Source: Prevotella sp. CAG:924 (GTDB taxonomy: Bacteria; Bacteroidota; Bacteroidia; Bacteroidales; Bacteroidaceae). Taken from it: 13,579 nt of DNA. Within the stretch, counting starts at the first letter, position 1. Each line of letters starts with the position of its first letter. The notes under the pieces were generated by a model, which made no database searches, was not told the origin of the DNA, and saw nothing but the letters and a program-made list of their open reading frames with translations. This document shows, piece by piece, positions 7,500-13,579 of this stretch. Position numbers and translations under genes: made by a program. The stretch covers positions 1 to 13,579 of the forward strand of contig HF988426.1 of NCBI GenBank assembly GCA_000431975.1, read 5' to 3'.

Positions 7500-8852
7500 T
7501 TACTCCCGGCTCTCAGATTTAAGCCCCTGTCCCACTCTTTTCATCACTTTCAGATATTCCCTGACAAAGAGAACGGCGGCAATGCTCAGACCAAAGAAGA
7601 AGGCCCACCATATACCGACCAGTCCTCCACCCAGCGTGATGCCAAAGACATAACACAATGGAAGTGTCACGACAAAATAGGCCAGGAAGGCCACCGGCAC
7701 CAACACCTTGACATGTGACAGGCCACGCAACGTATTGGCAAACGTGTTCTGAACGCCATCACTCACCTGATAGACCAGTAAGGGGATGACCGTGAGTGCT
7801 ACCAGCCGGGTCACATCCCCGCCTGTGGTAAACCACCCGCCCAATTTCCATCTTACCGTCCATACCACACTACCTGTAATGGCCAGTAGTATAAAGACCA
7901 GCACCAGACCGGCGCGCACGTTGGCACGTACACCTTGATAGTCGCCTTGTCCATAATAAAGGCTGACACGGATCGACACCGCTACCGCCATACCCAATGA
8001 GATAAAATAGCAGAACTGACTGGCCACCATCACAATCTGATTGGCCGCCAGGGCCGACACACCAATCCAACCGACAATGATGCTGCTGAGCTGAAAGGCT
8101 GAGGTCTCCATGCCTATCTGCAGTGCCAGAGGGACACCCAGCGCCGTGATGCGGCGCATCTCCTTGCGTTCCACCCGCACAGACTTAAGATGGCTGCGCA
8201 CCTCCTTATAATGACTGCCCCAACCGAGCACACCCATGAAGAACAATGCCATCAGCACACGTGAGAACAAGGTGGAAAGTCCGGCACCGGTCAATCCCAT
8301 CTCTGGCAAGCCCCAATGCCCATAGATCAGAAGCCAGTTGCCCAAGATGTTCAACAGATTGCCTGCAAGGACAATCCACATGCCCGTCTGCGTGCGGAGC
8401 ATGCCATCAGAGAATTGCTTCATCATATTGAATGCCACGACAAAGGGAAGACTGACCAGCTGAATGAGAAAATAAGGACGCATCAAGGGCAACAGACTCT
8501 CCGGCTGGCCAAGATGCCCCAGACAGAAATAGACTACCGTCATTACAGAGAACAGCACAGCCGCCAACAATCCGCACACAGCAATGGCATTTTTCAATAC
8601 TAACGCTATCGAGGCCGACTCTCCCCGGCCATAATGCCCGCCAATGATAGGTGTCAGACCATTGGTAAAACCCAAAGAGATGACAAAAATCAAAGAGAAA
8701 AGAGCATTGACAAAAGAAGCCGCAGCCAGCTCCGGCATCGTATGGTGCCCGATCATCAGCGTGTCGGCAAAACCTAATATTATCGTTCCCAACTGTCCGA
8801 CAATAATCGGAAAGCCTAACTTCAGAAGATCTTTGTAATGATTGAGTCGCAT
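7500..8852 (-). CDS. MATE-family multidrug/cation exporter
   Basis: This 450-residue inner-membrane protein has about twelve hydrophobic segments arranged as two similar halves, the size and layout of the MATE (NorM/DinF) family. MATE proteins export organic cations and drugs in exchange for Na+ or H+. The N-terminus LLKLGFPIIVGQLGTIILGFADTLMIGHH and the second-half start ALGVPLALQIGMETSAFQLSSIIVGWIG are characteristic. Short basic loops (KEVRSHLKSVRVERKEMRR, about 216-234) separate the halves, and the C-terminus is charged and cytoplasmic. The substrate cannot be predicted. It is transcribed alone, convergent with the ABC ATPase, and has a long AT-rich leader. Confidence 0.92.
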   Translation of the reverse strand: MRLNHYKDLLKLGFPIIVGQLGTIILGFADTLMIGHHTMPELAAASFVNALFSLIFVISLGFTNGLTPIIGGHYGRGESASIALVLKNAIAVCGLLAAVLFSVMTVVYFCLGHLGQPESLLPLMRPYFLIQLVSLPFVVAFNMMKQFSDGMLRTQTGMWIVLAGNLLNILGNWLLIYGHWGLPEMGLTGAGLSTLFSRVLMALFFMGVLGWGSHYKEVRSHLKSVRVERKEMRRITALGVPLALQIGMETSAFQLSSIIVGWIGVSALAANQIVMVASQFCYFISLGMAVAVSIRVSLYYGQGDYQGVRANVRAGLVLVFILLAITGSVVWTVRWKLGGWFTTGGDVTRLVALTVIPLLVYQVSDGVQNTFANTLRGLSHVKVLVPVAFLAYFVVTLPLCYVFGITLGGGLVGIWWAFFFGLSIAAVLFVREYLKVMKRVGQGLKSESRE

Positions 8853-9090
8853 AGTAGTCAGATTTGTCGTCTATATTCCCGGATCGTCAGTAGACCGCAA
8901 ATATTTATTTTATCGGGTTTTCCGACGTTTTTCGTCCTATTGCCGAGTATCCCGCCTGTCACTTTGCCCCGACGCAGCCACTACGCCTTTGGCAAAGGAG
9001 CAGACCAACTACCGACAATAGTCCGAAATTCATCAGACCTTCAATGATCAGTTGGGGATAAAACAGACCTCGACATAATTTATATATCTG
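8853..9090 (-). other. Probable long leader of the MATE gene
   Basis: If the exact -7 element at 9091-9098 is the MATE promoter, this stretch is a leader of about 235 bases. A weaker -7-like box (AATATTTG, 8905-8898) could instead give a leader of about 40 bases. The leader contains a 24-codon frame at 9033-8959 (MNFGLLSVVGLLLCQ, then basic and Gly residues). I recognise no known riboswitch. Confidence 0.4.
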
Positions 9091-9098
9091 CAAAGGTA
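9091..9098 (-). promoter_or_regulatory. -7 element upstream of MATE gene
   Basis: The minus strand reads TACCTTTG, an exact TAnnTTTG match, placed just after the terminator of the lysozyme-like gene. The next gene in that direction is the MATE exporter about 240 bases away. The octamer is identical to those before the phosphatase and lysozyme-like genes. Confidence 0.5.
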
Positions 9099-9133
9099 CA
9101 CAATTGTCATGTTGTGAACTAACAGGAAATGAA

Positions 9134-9180
9134 AAAAGTCCGGTCGACACATAAATTTATATTATGTCGACCGGACTTTT
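9134..9180 (-). terminator. Intrinsic terminator of the lysozyme-like gene
   Basis: The arms 9134-9148 and 9166-9180 form a perfect 15-bp inverted repeat around a GTCGACCGGAC core with an AT-rich 17-base loop. On the minus strand it is followed by T-rich sequence (TTTTTTC including the arm end). It lies 21 bases after the stop codon of the gene at 9202-9675. Confidence 0.88.
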
Positions 9181-9201
9181 CTGCAAATATGAGAAATATG
9201 C

Positions 9202-9675
9202 TTAATGCAAAACCTTCATCACTTTCTCATAGTATCGCTGTGTCTGCTTGATACCGTAATGAATACCGCCATTCCACGATCGAATGGCACGCTCAATACT
9301 GTTGAGCGGATTGTACTTAGACTGGAAAAGAAGAAACATCTCCTTGGATTTCTGGACGCTCAGACGGTCACGCAACTTATAGCGCTTCCTGCTCTTTCTA
9401 GCCTTTAGGATGTTGTTACATTCAGCCACCAAGATCGGAGTGATCTGCATTGCGCCGACAGATGAACCATGACGGGCGTTGGGATTTCCCTCACTCTCTA
9501 CCTGAATGATCGCATTCATCACCGGTTCCCAATCCATCTCGCCATTCACTTCCTCCACCGTGTCTGTACTCTCTGTTTCTTCCATCGAAGTGGTATCATT
9601 CACAGCCGCACAAACAGGAAGTGTCAATAATGTAGCAACAAATAGTAAAACAATCTTTCTTAATCTCTTCTTCAT
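9202..9675 (-). CDS. Secreted lysozyme/lytic transglycosylase-like protein
   Basis: This 157-residue exported protein has a lysozyme-like fold signature. A basic N-terminus (MKKRLRK) and hydrophobic segment (8-21) form a signal peptide, likely cleaved after A24. An acidic Thr/Ser/Glu linker (25-48) follows, then a compact domain. Its AIIQVESEGNPNA stretch holds the putative catalytic Glu (E60), followed by VGAMQIT (73-79) and WNGG (134-137), the order of E-S, G-x-MQI and Y/W-N-G motifs seen in family 1 lytic transglycosylases. Such enzymes cleave peptidoglycan glycan strands in the periplasm. A strongly basic segment (KARKSRKRYKLRDR, 91-104) lies mid-domain. It has no extra wall-binding domain and is shorter than most members, so its role is inferred. 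It stands alone, with its own promoter and terminator. Confidence 0.78.
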   Translation of the reverse strand: MKKRLRKIVLLFVATLLTLPVCAAVNDTTSMEETESTDTVEEVNGEMDWEPVMNAIIQVESEGNPNARHGSSVGAMQITPILVAECNNILKARKSRKRYKLRDRLSVQKSKEMFLLFQSKYNPLNSIERAIRSWNGGIHYGIKQTQRYYEKVMKVLH

Positions 9676-9797
9676 AACATAGTGTTTATGGAGCCTGGAT
9701 CACAAAGCAAAAAGATAAAGATCTTCACTTCAAGGGTGTTGGATCGGCGGCGATGGGCTACAAGAGAGCAACCTACTCCATCTGCCTCAGCTCCGTT

Positions 9798-9842
9798 AAA
9801 AAAACAGGCGGCAACCTTCGTCAATACGAGAGACGAAGCCTG
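9798..9842 (-). terminator. Terminator-like hairpin in the leader of the lysozyme-like gene
   Basis: On the minus strand, CAGGC-TTCGTC (9842-9832) plus a 9-base loop (9831-9823) pairs with GACGAA (9822-9817) and GCCTG (9809-9805). A 7-base bulge (GGTTGCC, 9816-9810) lies in the right arm, and seven T follow (9804-9798). It sits about 20 bases into the transcript from the promoter at 9865 and about 120 bases before the start codon. This is the layout of an attenuator or of a short RNA of about 60 bases. GGCA just before the left arm could pair with TGCC in the bulge as an alternative fold. Confidence 0.6.
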
Positions 9843-9864
9843 CCCTTTTCCTTTTTGTCGCCTG

Positions 9865-9872
9865 CAAAGGTA
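9865..9872 (-). promoter_or_regulatory. -7 element upstream of the lysozyme-like gene
   Basis: The minus strand reads TACCTTTG, an exact match to TAnnTTTG. A TTG at 9892-9890 lies 17 bases upstream, a little closer than the 19 seen at other promoters here. The start would be near 9860, about 185 bases before the ATG at 9675. Confidence 0.6.
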
Positions 9873-10381
9873 CAAAATAAATCTCTAATCAACGAATTTT
9901 GTTAAGACTTTTATACCTTGAAGCCGCGTAACTGTCTGTTTATGAACACTATTTAAGAAGAAATTCCCGAGATTAACAAATGATTTTTACTTTTCTTTCC
10001 TATCATTCTAACGATATAATGCAATTCGAGCGACTTCCCAATCTTGCTTAAAAAGGACAGACCGGAATACGGATCCATCTATGCGTTTTTCCTATTTTCA
10101 TTCATTTTCTCCGTCCAAAATACTCTTTATGTTACTCTTTGAACCGATATATCCTATTTAGTTCCATACAGCAGGTTTTCCCACTTCTAGCTTCCTTACA
10201 ACAAGAATCATATGTAAAAATAATATGATATGATAAAGAGAGAACAGCCTATTTCCGTGATGCAATAAGCCCCTAACATAAAATTCTCATAAAGGAAAAC
10301 AAGTGGGGAGGAACGGACTGTCTCTTCTCCATCAGGAAAAGCCATCTTCTGCCTTGCCGTTCGACCAACCAGACCTATATA
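9873..10381. other. AT-rich spacer, no gene supported
   Basis: There is no credible protein gene. A minus-strand frame of 45-60 codons (10390-10208) exists, but it begins within a hairpin and has no promoter or recognisable domain. A short inverted repeat (ATCATAT/ATATGAT, 10207-10229) is the only other structure seen. Confidence 0.4.
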
Positions 10382-10425
10382 AACGCACAATCCCCATCAC
10401 CTCAACGGTGACAGGGATTTGCGTT
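10382..10425 (-). ncRNA. Long hairpin, probable 3' part of a small RNA unit
   Basis: On the minus strand a 19-base arm (10425-10407), a 5-base loop GTTGA and a 20-base arm (10401-10382) pair along their whole length. The stem is AACGC-AA-ATCCC-TG-TCACC with GGTGA-TG-GGGAT-T(G)T-GCGTT. It has one bulged G and two adjacent G-U wobbles (TG facing TG). Read as plus-strand RNA, the wobbles become C-A mismatches, so the fold favours a minus-strand transcript. The tail TTTATATAGG is only a weak terminator tail. It lies about 185-230 bases downstream of the orphan promoter at 10613. Confidence 0.45.
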
Positions 10426-10504
10426 ACCTGATATCTATCTTTCTTACGCCTAAGAAAATAAAATACCTAAATGAAAAACCTAAAACTAATCTTAAACCTA
10501 AAAA

Positions 10505-10555
10505 CTAAAAACCTATATGAAACAATCTACTAATTATCTTCTTTATGTGTCTCAT
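10505..10555 (-). CDS. Candidate 16-residue cationic micropeptide
   Basis: This frame encodes MRHIKKIISRLFHIGF, then TAG. It starts about 53 bases downstream of the predicted start of an otherwise orphan, well-formed promoter. The peptide is short, basic (two Lys, two Arg, two His) and amphipathic, with bulky hydrophobics between the charges. Such peptides occur among small membrane-active toxins, antimicrobial peptides and leader peptides, but I do not recognise a family. The leader contains a small hairpin (AGAGAA-TAC-TTCTCT). U-rich repeats (AGGTTTTTAGTTTTT type) follow the stop codon. A chance frame of this size is quite possible; support comes only from the promoter and the composition. 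Confidence 0.3.
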   Translation of the reverse strand: MRHIKKIISRLFHIGF

Positions 10556-10612
10556 GTCTAACTTAGAGAAGTATTCTCTCACTTGAGATCTTGGTTTCTC
10601 TGTTTGACGATG

Positions 10613-10642
10613 CAAAGATACAACGTTTTCTATACTCCACAA
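10613..10642 (-). promoter_or_regulatory. Orphan minus-strand promoter
   Basis: On the minus strand TTG (10642-10640) is followed after exactly 19 bases by TATCTTTG (10620-10613), the same architecture as the tRNA-Ser promoter. It is one of the two most complete promoter matches in the window. No conventional gene lies downstream for about 930 bases, and the next gene has its own promoter. It should therefore drive a short or non-coding transcript. Confidence 0.65.
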
Positions 10643-10696
10643 TAGCAAGAACCCTTTTTTGCTCAAAAAGCACGTTATTCTTGACCTATATCAAAA

Positions 10697-10716
10697 GTTT
10701 GTGTTCGCACACAAAC
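10697..10716. repeat. Perfect 8-bp palindrome with 4-base centre
   Basis: GTTTGTGT-TCGC-ACACAAAC, flanked by AAAA on the left and ATTTTT on the right. It could be an operator in the region between the orphan promoter and the Fur-like gene, or a bidirectional terminator. A looser TGTG-N7-CACA repeat lies at 10844-10858, closer to the regulator's promoter. Confidence 0.5.
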
Positions 10717-10901
10717 ATTTTTAAGACAAGTGTTAAGAACTCTGTAAGTCGTTGACCTATAGTTATTCCTTTGGATGGGAACCGCATTCTTATATGGCTC
10801 ATACCCTCATTCCTATTTGCCCACTCACTATAAGTAGGTATTTTGTGCTATGAACACATAATTAAAAAGGGAGTGATGGAACGCGTTTCAGGTAAAATGC
10901 G

Positions 10902-10909
10902 TAACTTTG
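10902..10909 (+). promoter_or_regulatory. -7 element for the Fur-like regulator
   Basis: TAACTTTG matches TAnnTTTG exactly, giving a start near 10915 and a leader of about 25 bases to the GTG start codon. The -33 element is unclear. No recognisable Fur box overlaps it. Confidence 0.6.
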
Positions 10910-10940
10910 CACTATACAAACAGTCATAAAGAAAAAGCAA

Positions 10941-11369
10941 GTGAACGAGAAGGAGACAACAGATTATTTGCTTCATCACAACGTGAAGCCGACGGCCAAC
11001 CGTATTGTGGTAATAAAGGCACTCGCGGAAAGCGACCGTCCGTTGACAATGCGTGAGTTGGAAGAGAAGATCCTATCTATCGACAAGAGTGGTATTTTCC
11101 GTGCATTATCTCTCTTCCGCGATCATCATATCGTCCACGTCATCGATGGTGAAGAGGGTGGCGTGCGCTATGAGCTCTGCCGCAGCACCTGTCACGAGCA
11201 ATGTGACGACTCCCATGTACATTTCTATTGTGAACAGTGCCACCGCACCTTCTGCCTCACCGACCTGGCTCTCCCGACGATCGACTTGCCCGAAGGCTAT
11301 CGACCTACCTCCGCCAACTATATCATCCACGGCATCTGTCCCAACTGCAACAAGACGGCCAAGAGATGA
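10941..11369 (+). CDS. Fur-family metal-responsive transcriptional regulator
   Basis: This 142-residue regulator has the two-domain Fur layout. An N-terminal winged helix covers about 1-80, with the recognition segment DKSGIFRALSLF (48-59). The C-terminal metal-binding dimerisation domain follows. Visible ligands include HVHFYCEQC (H92, H94, C97, C100) and the C-terminal CPNC (C133, C136), together the usual four-Cys structural zinc site plus part of the sensing site. Whether it senses iron, zinc or peroxide cannot be settled from sequence. The iron transporter next door favours an iron-linked role. Translation starts at GTG; no ATG fits. An extra Cys-rich patch (CRSTCHEQCDDSH, 80-92) precedes the zinc motif. 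feoAB follows after 117 bases with no terminator or promoter match between. Confidence 0.9.
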   Translation: MNEKETTDYLLHHNVKPTANRIVVIKALAESDRPLTMRELEEKILSIDKSGIFRALSLFRDHHIVHVIDGEEGGVRYELCRSTCHEQCDDSHVHFYCEQCHRTFCLTDLALPTIDLPEGYRPTSANYIIHGICPNCNKTAKR

Positions 11370-11486
11370 ATGGTAATGGATGACAAAGCTGTCTATAATA
11401 ATATGTGAAAAAACACGGTCAATGACTTTCCGGATATGCAATCCATTTCCCAAGAAGTCATAAGACGAAAATATAAGAACAAGACC

Positions 11487-13579
11487 ATGACACTGAAAGA
11501 AGTAAAAATAGGACAGACGGCCACCGTCCTCTCTGTAGGAGGCGACGGCGCACTGCGTCAGCATATTCTCGACATGGGAGTCATCCCAGGAACAGAGATC
11601 ACCGTCGTAAAGCTGGCGCCGATGGGCGACCCCATGGAATTGCGGTTGCACGGCTATGAGCTGACACTCCGACTGGCCGATGCCAATGAGATAGAGGTGA
11701 AGCCGTCTGACAACAAGAATGGAGCCACTACAGCTACCAATACTCACGACACGTTTTACGCCTACGAGCACTCCGGACATGAGCATCCCCGCTACGGTGA
11801 GCCTCACCGTAAAGGAGAATCCTTTCGTCACGGACATGAGCTTGCCCCGGGAGAGGACAACGACAAGCCACAAGCAGTGCCCCGCGAACTCACTTTCGCC
11901 CTCATAGGCAATCAGAACTGTGGCAAGACCATGCTTTTCAACCAGCTTACCGGCATGAACCAACATGTCGGCAACTTCCCCGGTGTGACCATCGACCGCA
12001 AGGAAGGCACGATCAAGGGACATCCCGATGCACGGGTCGTCGACTTGCCGGGCATCTACTCCCTGTCTCCCTATACCGCCGAAGAGATCGTCAGCCGTGA
12101 CTTCATCCTCAACGAGCATCCCACAGGCATCATCAATATTCTCGATGCCACCAATATCGAGCGCAACCTCTATCTGACCATGCAGCTCATCGAGCTGGGT
12201 CTGCCAATCGTTGTGGCTCTCAACATGATGGACGAGGTGAAGAACAATGGAGGCACGATCCTCGTCAACATCCTTGAGCAGCGCCTGGGCGTTCCCGTCG
12301 TACCCATCTCCGCCTTACACAATCAAGGTGTAGCCGAGCTCGTCGACCATGCTCTCCATGTGGCACGATATGACGAGGGACCCGCCATCCAGGACTTCTG
12401 CTCGCCCGACGATCATGGCGGTGCTGTCCACCGTGCCATCCATGCCATCAGCCACCTCATCGAGGATCATGCCGCCCGTGTCGGCATCCCCCGCCGCTTT
12501 GCCGCTACGAAGCTTCTTGAAGGCGACTCACTGGTGATGGAAAGGCTCCAGCTGGAAGACAATGAGAAATCCATGGTCTATCACATCCGCAAGCAGATGG
12601 AGGACGAGCGGGGCCTCGACCCTGCTGCCGCCATTGCCGACATGCGCTACAGCTTCATCCTCAAAGCCTGCTCCGACACGGTCGTAAAGCCCCGGGAGAG
12701 CAAAGAGCATGCACGCAGCCGCGCCATCGACCGTGTGCTCACAGGCAAGTGGACCGCCATCCCTACCTTCCTGATTATTATGATCCTCATCTTCTGGCTC
12801 ACTTTCGATGTTGTCGGAGGCACATTGCAGGATCTCATCCAGGAAGGAGTCGACTGGTTCACCGCCGTCAGCGATCAGGCTCTCACCAACTGGCATGTCA
12901 ACAGCGTAATCCATTCGCTGGTCATCGACGGCATCTATACCGGTGTAGGCACAGTGGTATCGTTCCTGCCCCTCATCGTCATCCTCTTCTTCTTCCTCTC
13001 CATGTTGGAAGACAGCGGCTATATGGCACGCATAGCCTTCTTCATGGACAAGAGCATGCGTAGGCTGGGCCTCTCCGGACGTTCCATCGTTCCGTTGCTC
13101 ATAGGCTTCGGCTGCTCCGTGCCGAGCATCATGGCCGCACGCACGCTGCCTTCCGAGCGCGACCGGCGAATGACCGTCCTGCTCACACCCTTCATGAGCT
13201 GCTCAGCCAAGCTGCCGATCTACGGCTTCTTTGTCACTGCCTTCTTCGCCCACTATCGTGGTCTGATGATGACCGCGCTTTATCTCGGCGGCATCATTGT
13301 CGGCATCATCGTCGCTCTGATCACGAAGAAGACGATCTTCAAAGGCCAGCCGGTGCCCTTTGTCCTCGAGCTGCCCAACTACCGGATGCCGAGCGCGATG
13401 TCTGTCGGACGTCTTATCTGGGACAAGACCAAGGACTTCATACAGCGTGCCTTCAGTGTCATCTTCTTCGCCACCATCATCATCTGGTTCCTGCAGTCGT
13501 TCGACTGGAGCCTGAACATGGTGGCCGACTCGTCACAGTCCATCCTCGCCACGGTGGCAGGATGGGTGGCACCGCTCTT
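11487..13579 (+). CDS. feoB: FeoA-FeoB fusion ferrous iron transporter (partial)
   Basis: This is a ferrous iron importer of the inner membrane in which the small FeoA domain is fused to FeoB, common in Bacteroidetes. The first 697 residues are present; the frame is open at the window edge. FeoA covers about 1-72 (MTLKEVKIGQTATV). Residues 73-133 form a linker with seven His (87, 95, 98, 100, 107, 115, 117). The GTPase domain starts near 135: G1 GNQNCGKT (141-148), G2 NFPGVT (163-168), G3 DLPG (186-189), G4 NMMD (246-249) and G5 SA (275-276). The membrane core follows with the conserved GFGCSVPS (C543) and PFMSCSAKLP (C572) gate motifs. An in-frame ATG 17 codons upstream (11436) is possible but adds no family sequence. 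It is probably co-transcribed with the Fur-like gene. Confidence 0.95.
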   Translation, partial: MTLKEVKIGQTATVLSVGGDGALRQHILDMGVIPGTEITVVKLAPMGDPMELRLHGYELTLRLADANEIEVKPSDNKNGATTATNTHDTFYAYEHSGHEHPRYGEPHRKGESFRHGHELAPGEDNDKPQAVPRELTFALIGNQNCGKTMLFNQLTGMNQHVGNFPGVTIDRKEGTIKGHPDARVVDLPGIYSLSPYTAEEIVSRDFILNEHPTGIINILDATNIERNLYLTMQLIELGLPIVVALNMMDEVKNNGGTILVNILEQRLGVPVVPISALHNQGVAELVDHALHVARYDEGPAIQDFCSPDDHGGAVHRAIHAISHLIEDHAARVGIPRRFAATKLLEGDSLVMERLQLEDNEKSMVYHIRKQMEDERGLDPAAAIADMRYSFILKACSDTVVKPRESKEHARSRAIDRVLTGKWTAIPTFLIIMILIFWLTFDVVGGTLQDLIQEGVDWFTAVSDQALTNWHVNSVIHSLVIDGIYTGVGTVVSFLPLIVILFFFLSMLEDSGYMARIAFFMDKSMRRLGLSGRSIVPLLIGFGCSVPSIMAARTLPSERDRRMTVLLTPFMSCSAKLPIYGFFVTAFFAHYRGLMMTALYLGGIIVGIIVALITKKTIFKGQPVPFVLELPNYRMPSAMSVGRLIWDKTKDFIQRAFSVIFFATIIIWFLQSFDWSLNMVADSSQSILATVAGWVAPL

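Noticed and set aside
9672..9875. 67-codon minus-strand frame across the leader of the lysozyme-like gene
   Set aside because: It starts within the promoter element and runs through a terminator-like hairpin, so it is unlikely to be translated.
10208..10390. Minus-strand frame of up to 60 codons containing MAFPDGEETVRSSP
   Set aside because: The longest form starts at TTG inside the hairpin arm, there is no promoter, and no family is recognised. It may be repeat-derived, but this cannot be shown here.
11106..12119. 337-codon minus-strand open frame opposite the Fur-like gene and feoAB
   Set aside because: It is antisense to two genes with clear family motifs, has no recognisable domain and no promoter. 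Long antisense frames are expected opposite GC-rich coding sequence.
1..13579. CRISPR array, insertion sequence, integrase or phage cluster
   Set aside because: No regularly spaced repeats, transposase or integrase motifs, or terminal inverted repeats with target duplications were seen.

Overview
The window looks like a Bacteroidales chromosome, most likely Prevotella or a close relative. The evidence is a PorQ protein of the type IX secretion system, a short Bacteroidetes-type TonB, a fused FeoA-FeoB iron transporter, no clear Shine-Dalgarno sequences, and repeated upstream copies of the Bacteroidetes sigma factor -7 element TAnnTTTG. Genes are GC-richer than the spacers, which are clearly AT-rich. 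No insertion sequence, prophage, CRISPR array or defence island is visible; the protein genes are core metabolism, envelope and transport genes.

Layout: (1) 1-545, minus strand: tRNA-Ser(GGA) with its own promoter and terminator, followed by about 300 bases with no gene. (2) 562-3066, minus strand: a tight operon of a TonB-type protein, a polyprenyl diphosphate synthase and a TatD-family hydrolase. The TonB stop codon directly touches the synthase start, and 6 bases separate the synthase from tatD. (3) 3127-4903: a divergent promoter pair, then porQ and cmk on the plus strand, ending in a perfect 16-bp inverted repeat that serves as terminator. (4) 4943-6136, minus strand: a low-molecular-weight protein tyrosine phosphatase followed by a HAD phosphatase, probably one transcript that starts almost at the first codon. 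(5) 6528-7485, plus strand: a lone ABC ATPase with an acidic insertion, and a terminator. (6) 7500-9872, minus strand: a MATE-family exporter with a long leader, then a secreted lysozyme/transglycosylase-like protein whose leader contains what looks like an intrinsic terminator. (7) 9873-10940: about 1 kb without a conventional gene. It does hold the best-formed promoter in the window (TTG-N19-TATCTTTG, minus strand), a 16-codon cationic micro-ORF and a long hairpin. (8) 10902 to the end, plus strand: a Fur-family regulator with a GTG start, then a FeoA-FeoB fusion that runs off the window.

Functional links: the Fur-like regulator probably controls the iron transporter next to it. PorQ works in the outer-membrane part of the type IX secretion system. 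The TonB protein would energise outer-membrane receptors. The polyprenyl synthase supplies isoprenoid chains. The most promising unexplained material is the orphan minus-strand transcription unit at about 10382-10642, which could be a small RNA or a micropeptide gene. Next come the attenuator-like leader of the lysozyme-like gene and the histidine-rich linker in FeoAB. No complete new system is demonstrated.
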